Shown here: positions 8,364 through 16,779 of the stretch, piece by piece
How the letters are laid out: each line of letters opens with the position of its first letter
Numbering within the stretch: the first letter of the stretch is position 1
Origin: Desulforapulum autotrophicum HRM2
Lineage (GTDB): Bacteria; Desulfobacterota; Desulfobacteria; Desulfobacterales; Desulfobacteraceae
Length of the DNA stretch: 64,000 bases
Assembly: GCF_000020365.1 (NCBI RefSeq)
Contig: NC_012108.1
Location: forward strand, 186,001-250,000
Reading direction: 5' to 3'
Program-made: the position numbers and the translations under genes
The notes under the pieces: generated by a model
Seen by the model: only the letters and a program-made list of their open reading frames with translations
Told to the model about the DNA's origin: nothing
Databases searched by the model: none

Positions 8364-8835
8364 ATGGCAAGTGCCTCAGGCACCCCGATCTCCCTCTTAG
8401 GGTTCACTCAAAAATAAATTACCAATTTTGGGGGTCAAGTCGCCTGCCCTGCAAGGCGTGAAAATGCAGGCATATCAGGAATACGCCGAATTTTCACAAC
8501 GCGTCAGGGCTGGATGAATTGGCCTCCAAAATGTAAAGTTATTTTTGAGTGGGCCCTTAGTTCCAAACCAGGACCAGTGACCCGACGACTATGCCGACAT
8601 GGTGAATATCCTGCGGCCCTCCTATACCTACCAGATGAAATACGGCATCCGGGCATCAAGCGGCGGAGGCCGATCCTTGGCCAGGGAAACCATCGGACGG
8701 ATCTGCGGCGGGGCCACCGCTGAAAAATTTTTACAGACCGGTCCAGGCGTTGAGATTGTCGCCTGGGTCAACTCTGTGGCAGACCTGGACGCCAAAACCC
8801 TCCTCCAGCACCGGACAAGGCGTTATTTCAAGTAG
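8364..8835 (+). pseudogene. aroC: Chorismate synthase (aroC) fragment, interrupted
   Basis: Relic of the central part of chorismate synthase. Before the insert the frame reads ASGTPISLL. After the insert it continues VPNQDQ, a TGA stop, then [23 protein letters not shown] and [26 protein letters not shown], which follow the family signature around the FMN/EPSP-binding region. The N-terminal third and the C-terminal half are missing. The frame is the same on both sides of a 157-bp insertion once that insert and one TTA copy are removed, so the insertion hit an existing gene or gene fragment. An in-frame stop remains even then, so no product is expected. The working aroC must be elsewhere. It ends next to the 3' end of hipA. 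Confidence 0.8.
8400..8556. mobile_element. MITE-like insertion, 157 bp, with TTA target duplication
   Basis: Non-coding element with 18-bp terminal inverted repeats that match at 16 positions (GGGTTCACTCAAAAATAA at the left; the right end reads GGGCCCACTCAAAAATAA on the minus strand). Weaker complementarity continues inward (ATTTTGGGGG against CCTCCAAAAT). TTA is duplicated at 8397-8399 and 8557-8559. A 3-bp TNA duplication and GGG/GAG ends are seen in IS1031-type IS5-family elements, a possible parent. No transposase frame exists inside, so it would need one in trans. Confidence 0.75.
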
Positions 8836-10159
8836 TGTCTTTTAAACTCATGTGAAGATCAGAGATATGTTTCCGAACATCCTTTTGAACCCCTGCCTGG
8901 CCAGCAAAGGTATCCCATCGGGCTACTGAATCTCTAACCTGTTCGATGATCTTGCTGCCTTTTTTGATTCCCATATTTTTAGCGACACTAAGAAGATCTT
9001 CAATGGTGATATCTTTTTGTTTTCCATTGATTGTCATTTTATGCTGATCTCCGAATAATTCTGTGGAATCAAAAGATAGGGTGAGATCATAGGCTGGAGA
9101 CAGTTTCCATACGCCATCCTTATCCATCATATAGCTGATATTTTTTGTGTGATCATCAATGTTTTTTGAGACTGCATTGAAAACCATCCGGCGAAACTGC
9201 TGTTCTTGTTCGGCATAGGTCATACGAAGCATACGCATCGTATAAAATGCCTGTTCATATCCGGCTGATCCTGCCGGGTTCCACCCCAGGTGACTCATAC
9301 AGGCCAGTGACAGCACATGGATTTTTTCATTTCCTACTCGATCGAATCGTTTAGTCATAAAATGAGCTCTTCCATTTTCTTCTAAGAGCCGACATTCCAT
9401 CATGTTGATTCCGGCATCCTGGGCCATCAGGTAGTAGGCATACTCTACTCGGCCATTATCAAAGGATGTACCAAATTTGTCTGGTTTATCTTCCGAAATA
9501 CCGTCAAATTTCAAAATCCAATGCTCATACCCTTTGGGGACATCGGACTGGCCGGAAATAACGTGTCCTTTGTCATTTATTGCAATAATGGCTTTAGGAA
9601 CAGCGCCACCGGCAGACGTTCCAACCCGCAGGATAGCTAATAAAGCCTCTGCTTTCTCTTTATCAGCCGTACCCTCATCTATTCGGGCATCAAGGCGAGT
9701 CCGTTCCGTTAATGCGTCCTGGACCAACGCCATCAATTCTTTGACATCAACAGTGATTGACTGATCAAGGCGTTTTGAACTTAATTGCGGATAAAATTCC
9801 AGTGCCCCCATTCCCCGGGTACCAATATAGCAGAGTCGTTCAATGGCATTGAAGGTTTTGGGATCACGACCATGCCTCACTAACCATGAGTCTATCAGTT
9901 TGTTTCCAAAGTTATCTGGCAGACTGCTGGCTAATAACCCGGGTAAACCATGGAAGGTCATGGGGTCTATATCTGGAAAAGACCACCTGGCTCCCTGTCT
10001 GGCATCCCGCAAGTTCATTGTCATGGGAGCCAGGTCGAGGCCATTTCTTAAAAATTTGGGTTCATATTCAAAAGTGGCGCAAGGCTCACCTTTTTCCCAG
10101 GCGACATATCCAGCTATGTCACCCCAGATTTTGATAGATGCGGCTGTTATCGATTCCAT
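8828..10159 (-). CDS. hipA: HipA-type toxin kinase
   Basis: Serine/threonine kinase toxin of a type II toxin-antitoxin pair, 443 residues. HipA of E. coli phosphorylates glutamyl-tRNA synthetase and induces persistence. Visible family features are the glycine-rich segment [14 protein letters not shown], the catalytic block [13 protein letters not shown] and the metal-binding WKLSPAYDL. Residues 1-110 resemble the HipA N-terminal subdomain ([30 protein letters not shown]). The ATG at 10159 is chosen because GGAGGG lies 4 bp before it; an earlier ATG at 10171 overlaps the hipB stop as TAATG and is also possible. It directly follows hipB. Its 3' end abuts the aroC relic, marking the boundary of an acquired segment. 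Target in this organism is unknown. Confidence 0.9.
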   Translation of the reverse strand: MESITAASIKIWGDIAGYVAWEKGEPCATFEYEPKFLRNGLDLAPMTMNLRDARQGARWSFPDIDPMTFHGLPGLLASSLPDNFGNKLIDSWLVRHGRDPKTFNAIERLCYIGTRGMGALEFYPQLSSKRLDQSITVDVKELMALVQDALTERTRLDARIDEGTADKEKAEALLAILRVGTSAGGAVPKAIIAINDKGHVISGQSDVPKGYEHWILKFDGISEDKPDKFGTSFDNGRVEYAYYLMAQDAGINMMECRLLEENGRAHFMTKRFDRVGNEKIHVLSLACMSHLGWNPAGSAGYEQAFYTMRMLRMTYAEQEQQFRRMVFNAVSKNIDDHTKNISYMMDKDGVWKLSPAYDLTLSFDSTELFGDQHKMTINGKQKDITIEDLLSVAKNMGIKKGSKIIEQVRDSVARWDTFAGQAGVQKDVRKHISDLHMSLKDTT

Positions 10160-10170
10160 CAGGCCCTCCA

Positions 10171-10533
10171 TTATTCTGTCTGGGTACGGTCCTCATCTGA
10201 TTTTCTGACACGTTTTCGGCCTGACGTTTGGGTCTGTTTCTTATTTGACGCTCGAATACGTTTCTTACTCGATGATTTGACTATTTGCATTGGACTGATA
10301 CCCGGTTTCGGGATAAAATTTTCCAAATGATCAAGGCAATTTAAAGCCCTCAGAATTTTTATATATGTCACAATATTGCTCTTGCCTTTTTCGGCGTTCA
10401 AGATGGCTTTTATAGAAAGTCCGGTTAACTCACAGAGTTCCTTTTGACTGTAATTTCGATCAAGACGCAGGGTCTTTAATCTGTCGCCGATATCTTCAGC
10501 TATGGCTGAGTCTGTCGCTCCAAAGAGGCTCAT
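10171..10533 (-). CDS. hipB: HipB-type antitoxin, XRE family
   Basis: DNA-binding antitoxin of 120 residues that would neutralise HipA and repress the hipBA promoter. A helix-turn-helix of the XRE/Cro type covers about residues 15-70 (IGDRLKTLRLDRNYSQKELCELTGLSIKAILNAEKGKS). The C-terminal 40 residues are basic and low in complexity (KKRIRASNKKQTQTSGRKRVRKS), probably disordered, as expected for a protease-sensitive tail. GAGGGAAAAAA precedes the ATG. The stop codon shares a base with a hipA ATG, so the two are translationally coupled. The operator is probably in the AT-rich 10,534-10,640 stretch, where TTAAAGGT and ACCTTTA form a loose inverted pair. Confidence 0.88.
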   Translation of the reverse strand: MSLFGATDSAIAEDIGDRLKTLRLDRNYSQKELCELTGLSIKAILNAEKGKSNIVTYIKILRALNCLDHLENFIPKPGISPMQIVKSSSKKRIRASNKKQTQTSGRKRVRKSDEDRTQTE

Positions 10534-11148
10534 TTTTTTCCCTCTGGTCTTTATTTGTTGTGACTTGGGCTTAAATTAACCACTCTAAGTTTACTTAAAG
10601 GTATGTTTAATGGTGATAAATAATAATTTCTTAACCTTTAGGTATAGTTTTACGCCAAGGCAGACGAATTGTCAAATAAAAACAACGACTCTAATTTACT
10701 TACTCAACTTTCGGGATTGGCTGTTTACCTGGGGTCATACCTGGGGGCAGGTTTGTATTATTGCACTTTTGTTCGGCTTGGAAAGCGGACAAGATGTTGT
10801 TAAAAGCATGGAACCTGATAAGAGATTCAGCCTCCAATAAAACAAGCCTGACTCTGATCATCAAAGTTGAAGTCCGAAAGTTGATTTTTATGCTGAAAGA
10901 ACTCGATCTGGGACCCAAAAACATGTATGACGGTTATGGGTTCAGCCTGATGTGAGACAAAAGGGGACGGCAAAAGACTTGTACCGGTCTGCCGCAAAGA
11001 GCTTCATCAAAGGCATGTGAAGAATTGAACAGGAAAAACAAAGCACTCTGCCCACGATATTAAATCTGGCCGTCCCTTTTAAACGATAAATATGTCCCGA
11101 CACATTCGAGGCACGGGCTGATACGTTGTTTATGTTGCCATCAGCTTC
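10534..11148. other. Gene-free segment between hipB and the FmdE-like gene
   Basis: No convincing gene was found in these 615 bp. The first 100 bp are AT-rich and probably hold the hipBA promoter. An imperfect inverted repeat, AAAAGGGGACGGC at 10959-10971 and its near-complement around 11068-11080, brackets about 100 bp. It could be the remains of a small insertion. Short frames here have stops and no family signature. Confidence 0.5.
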
Positions 11149-12243
11149 TTATTTCTCTACTTGCTCGGGGTGAGACATAAACGGTGCCCATTTTGCTTTC
11201 TGATCCAAGCGGGGAACCCATAATGGCTCGACATGGGGGTATTCCCATTTATAGTTCGGCACCTGTTTGATCTGAAAGCTCTCCGCCAAGGGGTGCTTGA
11301 AAACTTCGCGCAAATGCCGGTACTGAAGCCAGTTGAACTCTTCCCTCACATTATTTGCGTCAATTGTTGGTTTCTGGCCTTTGGGGAGATATTTTAAATT
11401 ATCTTTTACGTCCCGTAATCGTTGAAGCAGTTCCGGTTGATCATAGTCCCATGAAATTTTACAGTCATCCAACTGATCCGCTGGAGTCTCTGGCTCATAT
11501 TTCCAGTTTGACCATCGTTTATAGGGAATGGGATTCGCCTTGTTGGGAGTGCCAAAGATTTTCTTCGCGTTCCAGGATTGAATGCCGTCTTTCCACACGC
11601 CCATCCAGGTTTCCCCGGTGTCAATCCGCTGAATAACGACTGCATGTCCTAAACTCGGGTCCATGCTCAGCGTGCCAAATTGTAAGCGCCCGCCGGTAAT
11701 ATAAGCCATGGAGTCGGCAATACAGGGCGATTGTCCCACAATTCCTCGCAGGATGGTCCGATCGACAACCCCGTCGGGAAACATTTGATCACAAATCAGC
11801 CGACAAATGGCGGCTGTATAGTACAGCGCTTCACAGGAATGGCCATGAAAACGAATAATATCCTTCATGCCGAATTTCAGGGTATATTTAAAGTACTGTC
11901 CTGCCGTTCCTTCAGTAAAGATCGACTCAAATTCCGGCAGATACGCACACTCTTCCTGAAGCGGCGCATAGAAAGTGCCTGTCTTGTCAATTGAATCCGT
12001 GCCCCGATAAATATATTTAGGAGGACCGTCAAATGACTTATACGGTTTTTTCATCGCATCTTCGAGTTCTTCATATTTTTGCTGTTTTTCCTGCCAATGT
12101 TTTGCGACAGCAGCATTCTCTTCGTCTGTCATGGCAGAGACTGTCGAAGCAAAACTTAATCCCAGGATAACAATACCGACAAACATTCCGATGGCTGAAA
12201 ACCTTTGAAGATGCCCTTGATGACACCGGTTTGGAAACCACAT
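11149..12243 (-). CDS. Exported FmdE-family protein
   Basis: Protein of 364 residues with a signal peptide (hydrophobic residues about 15-35, ending STVSA), so it is probably periplasmic. The central part carries the FmdE pattern (formylmethanofuran dehydrogenase subunit E family): FHGHSCEALYYTAAICR near residue 130 and, further on, DSMAYITGGRLQFGTLSMDPSLGHAVV. In archaea FmdE accompanies the W or Mo enzyme; bacterial relatives have no settled role. AAGGAGAAT precedes the ATG. It is last in a same-strand run after a Mo/W-type ABC transporter and a porin, 14 bp after the porin. A role in handling metal or pterin outside the inner membrane is inference from this context. The usual cysteine of TGC in FmdE is Gly here. 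Confidence 0.7.
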   Translation of the reverse strand: MWFPNRCHQGHLQRFSAIGMFVGIVILGLSFASTVSAMTDEENAAVAKHWQEKQQKYEELEDAMKKPYKSFDGPPKYIYRGTDSIDKTGTFYAPLQEECAYLPEFESIFTEGTAGQYFKYTLKFGMKDIIRFHGHSCEALYYTAAICRLICDQMFPDGVVDRTILRGIVGQSPCIADSMAYITGGRLQFGTLSMDPSLGHAVVIQRIDTGETWMGVWKDGIQSWNAKKIFGTPNKANPIPYKRWSNWKYEPETPADQLDDCKISWDYDQPELLQRLRDVKDNLKYLPKGQKPTIDANNVREEFNWLQYRHLREVFKHPLAESFQIKQVPNYKWEYPHVEPLWVPRLDQKAKWAPFMSHPEQVEK

Positions 12244-12257
12244 ACTTTATTCTCCTT

Positions 12258-13658
12258 TTAAAATAAAGGGGTTTTGAATTTATATTCCCATTGTAAAAAG
12301 GCCCAGGTTGCCTGCTTGTGGGAAGCGACCTTTTCCGCAAATTCATCAGGCCAGAAGTGACCGAACCCCGCCATAAGTGTATGACTTTTGAAATATTTAC
12401 ACGTTGCGACAATATCAATTTCCTTGCCCACGTCATTACCACTTTCGCCGGTTTTGTCCTGGTAAAGTTTTTTGTTGAGAGACCAGGCGTCATGTCGATC
12501 GGCAAGTTTGAATTGATGCACTTCCCCTTTTACCGAAAACCACTCGCGAGGTTTCACCGTAAGGCTGGCTTCGTAATCCTGCAAATTGCTCCAGGAAAAA
12601 AGGTTCATTCGACCATACATTTTGTCTTTGGCGCCAAAAGCTTCATGGAAGGTTTCATTTTTTCCGTCACTGGGATCGCTATCGCCCGAGGCATAGCTGT
12701 AGGCGACGCCCAATCGAGGTCTCCAGGCAGAGGAGAAGGTATAAGCAAGCATTGTATGATAGCCATAGGCATCAATATCATCCTTTGCATAATCACCTTC
12801 CTCTTTAAGGAAGGTTCCTTCCAAATTCCACCCCTTCATGGAGGCCTTCACGTATGCACCGGCGTACCACGAATCCAGAGTACCCGATCTTTTGTCAACT
12901 TCTCCTGTGTAGTTCGAATGATCATCCTTTTTGGTGAAGACCATGGGTTCAAAAATGATTTCTAACGGTTTTTGCAAGAGCTCAAAATGGCCATACAACC
13001 CCACGCTTTCATAGCCGTGGCGATGGTTAACGCTGAATTGATTGATTTCATGCAGCATGGTCTGGCCGTAAAAAACATCAACAAATCCTCTATTAAAAAC
13101 CCAGGACAGTTTGACGGCATCCCAGACCCATCTCCCGGAGTTTCCCCACTCTCCCGGACCGAAAACCCGGCTGTCTGCATAGGAAAATTTTTGACGTCCT
13201 GCCTTGATACCCATGCCCGTGTTGAGGATGTCTTTTACCTCAAGGTAGGTTGTCGAAAGTTCCCAGTAATCTTTTTGAGGATGATGGATCGTTTTGAATG
13301 TTTTGTTGTAAAAATCGTCGTCCGACAGTGCATAGCCCCAGGCATCCGCATGTTGTCCCCACAGGGCAAAGTGAACCTTGTCTGTTGGATACCAATCAAG
13401 TCCAGTTCGTAGCCTTCCATACACAAATCCATCATTGGCCTTTCCTGCCCCTGGATTATCTCCATAAAATTTTTGGTTGAAACTATTTTGGAATTCATAT
13501 CGTGCCCGAAGTTGCGCACTAAAAATAAGTTTAGATGCCGTATCTTCCTGCGCCTGCGCCAAGAACAAGCCCTGCCCTGCCATGGGCACTAATAATCCAA
13601 CAAATAAACCCAGCAATAAAAAGACCCTGTACTTCCATGGAAAAACGCTTTTTTTCAT
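12258..13658 (-). CDS. Outer-membrane beta-barrel porin, alginate-export-like
   Basis: Exported protein of 466 residues. The N-terminus is a signal peptide (VFLLLGLFVGLLVP, cleavage near AQAQE). The rest has alternating hydrophobic and polar residues with many aromatics and ends with WEYKFKTPLF, a terminal phenylalanine typical of outer-membrane barrels. Segments such as LRARYEFQNSF and KAGRQKFSYADSRVFGPGEWGNSGR resemble the alginate_export/OprD-like porin group. The start at 13658 has GGAGGGAAG upstream; a longer start at 13736 lacks this. It lies between the ABC ATPase gene (89 bp upstream) and the FmdE-like gene (14 bp downstream), so it is likely the outer-membrane entry route for whatever this cluster imports. 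Confidence 0.78.
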   Translation of the reverse strand: MKKSVFPWKYRVFLLLGLFVGLLVPMAGQGLFLAQAQEDTASKLIFSAQLRARYEFQNSFNQKFYGDNPGAGKANDGFVYGRLRTGLDWYPTDKVHFALWGQHADAWGYALSDDDFYNKTFKTIHHPQKDYWELSTTYLEVKDILNTGMGIKAGRQKFSYADSRVFGPGEWGNSGRWVWDAVKLSWVFNRGFVDVFYGQTMLHEINQFSVNHRHGYESVGLYGHFELLQKPLEIIFEPMVFTKKDDHSNYTGEVDKRSGTLDSWYAGAYVKASMKGWNLEGTFLKEEGDYAKDDIDAYGYHTMLAYTFSSAWRPRLGVAYSYASGDSDPSDGKNETFHEAFGAKDKMYGRMNLFSWSNLQDYEASLTVKPREWFSVKGEVHQFKLADRHDAWSLNKKLYQDKTGESGNDVGKEIDIVATCKYFKSHTLMAGFGHFWPDEFAEKVASHKQATWAFLQWEYKFKTPLF

Positions 13659-13747
13659 TTCTTCCCTCCAAAAAGAATCGACACGTGCGGACGATAATAT
13701 CTTAAATTCAGAACGCCTGACATCTACTTGTGACAATGAATTAAAAT

Positions 13748-14821
13748 CTACATATTCTGGAGCTGAACCGGTATAATTCTGATATCACTCTGCCGAATAA
13801 GGGCGTATACCACGTCACCTTTTCTGAGTCTGTGTATTCCCAGCGCATTATGGGTAACCAGAACTTTGATAATTGTTTCCCATGATTTTAAATGCAGCAT
13901 AAGGGTATTTCCCTGATTGACAATCTGTACCAGGGTTGTTTTTAAAACATTCTGTGTGGCATCAGAAGCTGGCGGGTCTTTAAAAACAATAATATTTTCA
14001 GGGCGTATGGCCACTTTCACATTACTTCCAACACAGGCTTGGTCACAGGAACTGAGCTCAAAACCGTTAACATTGATATTGCTTTTCCCGTCAGTGCATC
14101 GAATGATTTCTCCATTAAGGATATTAACACCGACAAAAGTTGCGATAAATTGGGAGGCGGGTCGGTGAAAAACTTCTTCCAGACTACCGAATTGAATTAA
14201 ATGTCCATCCTTTATCACCGCAACTTTGTTGGCTAGAGCCCAGGTATCTTCAAGGTCGTGGGTAATGTGAATGACAGTGGTTCCCCGATCTTGAATGGCC
14301 TGTTTGAGAAGCTGCCGGGCCTCATGGCGAGTTTGGAGATCCAGGGCGGAAAACGGTTCGTCCATGAGCAGAAGCCGGGGTTCAACAATAAGCGCTCTGG
14401 CAAGAGCGACCCGTTGCTGTTCACCCCCGGAAAGCGTATCTGGTTTGCGGTGCAGGAGATGATCAATATGAAGGGAGGCGGCCATGGCCATCACTTTTTC
14501 ATCGATCCCCTGCTTCTGGATTTTTTTCAATCCATAGGCAATGTTTTTAAAAACGGTAAAATGGGGCAGCAGTGCATAGTCCTGGTATACAATGCCGATA
14601 CGTCGCCGTTCCGGCAATTCCTGGGTAAGATCTTCGCCGTTAATGATAATTTTGCCCTTATCCGGAGACCAGAACCCAATGATACTTTCCAGGAGGATCG
14701 TCTTTCCTGATCCGGTGGGACCGATAATACTTAAATAATCTCCCTTTTCCAGGGAAAAGGAAATATTCTGGAGATAAAATTCCCCCAGATTGATCTGCAG
14801 TTCTTCAATTTCCAGAAACAT
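13748..14821 (-). CDS. Molybdate/tungstate ABC transporter ATPase, ModC/WtpC-like
   Basis: ATP-binding subunit of 357 residues. Walker A GPTGSGKT, signature LSGGEQQRVALARAL and Walker B LLLMDEPFSALD are intact in residues 1-230, and a C-terminal TOBE-like region follows (NVKVAIRPENIIVFKDPP), where ModC-type ATPases bind oxyanion. The start at 14821 is set by TGATG coupling: the permease stop TGA shares its last base with this ATG. A longer in-frame start would run through the permease gene. The substrate is judged to be molybdate or tungstate from the partner binding protein and the TOBE domain; sulfate cannot be excluded from sequence alone. Confidence 0.85.
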   Translation of the reverse strand: MFLEIEELQINLGEFYLQNISFSLEKGDYLSIIGPTGSGKTILLESIIGFWSPDKGKIIINGEDLTQELPERRRIGIVYQDYALLPHFTVFKNIAYGLKKIQKQGIDEKVMAMAASLHIDHLLHRKPDTLSGGEQQRVALARALIVEPRLLLMDEPFSALDLQTRHEARQLLKQAIQDRGTTVIHITHDLEDTWALANKVAVIKDGHLIQFGSLEEVFHRPASQFIATFVGVNILNGEIIRCTDGKSNINVNGFELSSCDQACVGSNVKVAIRPENIIVFKDPPASDATQNVLKTTLVQIVNQGNTLMLHLKSWETIIKVLVTHNALGIHRLRKGDVVYALIRQSDIRIIPVQLQNM

Positions 14822-15618
14822 CAGAGGTTGGCCTCTGCCCTTTCGAACACATAGATGGCTGCAAAGGAGACGACCATCAAAACAATTCCGCTGGTCAATG
14901 CCATTCCCATATTGCCATAGGATATATTCAAATAAAGAGTTATGGGAAGGACCTCTGTCTTCATGTATGATCCCCCCGCCAGAATCAGCACCGTACCAAA
15001 GGTTCCGATGCACCGGGCAAAGGAAATGATCGTGGAAGCCAGTATCCCCTTGTTGGCAAGGGGAAGGGAAACATTTAAAAACGTTTCAAACATGGAGTAG
15101 CCCAAGGAACGGGAAATAAACTCCAGCCTGGGATCAATATAGTCAAAGGTCGATTTCATGATACGGCTGGCATAGGGCAGGGCCGTAAAAAATTGAGCTG
15201 CCACCACCCCTTGCTTTGTGAAAACAAAGTTCAGCCCTATCACTTCCAGCCACTTGCTGATGATGCTGTTACCGAAAAGCAGCAGCAGGCAGAGGCCCAG
15301 GACCAATTCAGGAAATGCCACAGGCAGATCAATAATGGCTTTGACAAATCCTTTGCCCATAAAATCAAATCGTGACAATGTATAGCCAATGGGAAGGGCA
15401 AATATCATGACCAATATCGTGGATATAAAACCTGTAACCATAGAAAGTTTGAGGGAAAATTGCATTTCATCGCTCCATAGATTCTCCCAGATATCTGTGA
15501 AATCAGGCACAATAAACAGTGAAATAATGGCCATGACCAACAGCAGGGTAATGAATTGAGAAATAAGGATAAATGAAAGGCGAAAATAATTTATTCGTCG
15601 CAAGGTTTGAAACCCCAT
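14821..15618 (-). CDS. Molybdate/tungstate ABC transporter permease, ModB/WtpB-like
   Basis: Inner-membrane permease of 265 residues with about five or six hydrophobic helices. The EAA-type coupling loop is visible as SRSLGYSMFETFLNVSLPLANKGILAS, and PVAFPELVLGLCLLLLF precedes it. Its first 28 bp overlap the end of the binding-protein gene, and its stop overlaps the ATPase start by one base, so the three subunits are translationally coupled. Only a weak ribosome site (CTGGAAAA) precedes the ATG, in line with coupling. The family is shared by molybdate, tungstate and sulfate importers; the cluster context favours molybdate or tungstate. Confidence 0.85.
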   Translation of the reverse strand: MGFQTLRRINYFRLSFILISQFITLLLVMAIISLFIVPDFTDIWENLWSDEMQFSLKLSMVTGFISTILVMIFALPIGYTLSRFDFMGKGFVKAIIDLPVAFPELVLGLCLLLLFGNSIISKWLEVIGLNFVFTKQGVVAAQFFTALPYASRIMKSTFDYIDPRLEFISRSLGYSMFETFLNVSLPLANKGILASTIISFARCIGTFGTVLILAGGSYMKTEVLPITLYLNISYGNMGMALTSGIVLMVVSFAAIYVFERAEANL

Positions 15619-16349
15619 TTTTTCCAGATTTGAAAGCCTTCATCGGATGCCACATAGGCATTAAAATCCATGGCAGTTTCCATGTGCTGAGCCTTGGAGC
15701 ATACAGCTGTTGGAATGGTTTTAATCATGTTGTATTTTGCTTCAATGGGCACAACCTCGATTTTCCCTTTTCCCTCTGCCCAGACTGTTAAATCCTCCCA
15801 GATCAATGAAGCATCAACCTGGTTCAAGGCAACGTAGATCAATAATTGATTAACTGTCGGGGCATACACCTTGATATTGGGTTGAACTTTCTCCCATAAT
15901 CCGGCGTTTTTCAGCATCTTCTTTGCCACCCTGCCAATAGCAGGGGCCTTGGGATCACCAATGGCCACCTTAACCCCCGGCCGGGCTAAATCTTCTAATC
16001 TTCTGATATCAGATGGATTTCCTTTGGGCACAGCGATGACCGGTACATGAAGGATCAGGTTACGGATGGTATCCTGAATAACCCATCCATTTTTCAATGC
16101 GTCCTGGGTATACTTTGCAGCACCGGGGATCAATACATCGCATGGTTGACCTGCGGCAATCATCCCGAAGATTTCGCCTGAACTGCCGTAATGAATATCG
16201 ACCTGTATTTTCTTCTGGGTTTCATAATTTTTACGCATCTCTTCCATTGGCTTGATAAGACCCGTACCACTAAAAACTATTAAATCTGCTGCATAGCTAT
16301 TCCCGACAAGGATCAGCAGAAGGATTGATATCGAAATAGCTTTGTTCAT
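15591..16349 (-). CDS. Molybdate/tungstate-type substrate-binding protein, ModA-like
   Basis: Periplasmic oxyanion-binding protein of 252 residues. A signal peptide covers residues 1-20 (ISILLLILVGNSYA). ModA-family features follow: LIVFSGTGLIKPMEEMRKNYE, then HYGSSGEIFGMIAAGQPCDVLIPGA, GDPKAPAIGRVAKKML and NQVDASLIWEDL. The Ser pairs in SGTG and GSSG are where ModA coordinates MoO4 or WO4. AGGAGAATGAA precedes the ATG. It is the first gene of the transporter-porin-FmdE run and has a sigma-70-type promoter upstream. Whether tungstate or molybdate is preferred cannot be read here; the organism also encodes a tungsten-type aldehyde oxidoreductase in this window. Confidence 0.85.
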   Translation of the reverse strand: MNKAISISILLLILVGNSYAADLIVFSGTGLIKPMEEMRKNYETQKKIQVDIHYGSSGEIFGMIAAGQPCDVLIPGAAKYTQDALKNGWVIQDTIRNLILHVPVIAVPKGNPSDIRRLEDLARPGVKVAIGDPKAPAIGRVAKKMLKNAGLWEKVQPNIKVYAPTVNQLLIYVALNQVDASLIWEDLTVWAEGKGKIEVVPIEAKYNMIKTIPTAVCSKAQHMETAMDFNAYVASDEGFQIWKKWGFKPCDE

Positions 16350-16410
16350 TTCATTCTCCTAAATTAAACTTGCTTTTTCCCATTTCATTCTCTTTTTTGA
16401 AAACATTTGT

Positions 16411-16439
16411 GTCATATTGGTTTGTATTTGGCGTGTCAA
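16411..16439 (-). promoter_or_regulatory. Sigma-70-type promoter of the modA-like operon
   Basis: On the minus strand TTGACA (16439-16434), a 17-bp spacer and TATGAC (16416-16411) form a near-consensus promoter. The start site would be near 16404, leaving a leader of about 55 nt before the modA-like ATG. No -24/-12 element was seen here. Confidence 0.65.
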
Positions 16440-16467
16440 GAAAATTTTGGTGATACTCATGCATACT

Positions 16468-16487
16468 AATGGAATATGATATCCATT
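16468..16487. promoter_or_regulatory. Palindrome upstream of the modA-like promoter
   Basis: AATGGA-ATATGATA-TCCATT, with six-base perfect arms and an AT-rich centre, lies 29 bp upstream of the -35 box on the minus strand. The position suits an activator or an upstream-bound regulator. It does not resemble the E. coli ModE box. It also lies 293 bp before the 16780 gene, so it could serve that side instead. Confidence 0.35.
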
Positions 16488-16779
16488 TATTACCATATGC
16501 AACAAGGCCTGATCGATTGAACAGCATCAGGAAGGAAGTGTGAAAACAAAAAGGCTGAATGCTGCTATGGATACAAAATATCTGGAAAAAGTCGTGTTCG
16601 GGTGATCTTTGACCCCGCCAGGGCTATAGGCACTTCAGAGTATTTATATGCGTTGGCCCTGGCAGTCCAATCACATCCCCTTGACAATCCAAGCTGACTC
16701 AAGTACCCATGAAGCTTGTCTATTGTTAATTTAATGTTAGGATCGTACTCGGTTAATACGTAGGAGAAATGTTCTGACA

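Noticed and set aside
13748-15013. Longer start for the Mo/W ATPase at 15013
   Set aside because: The extra 64 residues would come from inside the permease gene, while the ATG at 14821 is coupled to the permease stop.
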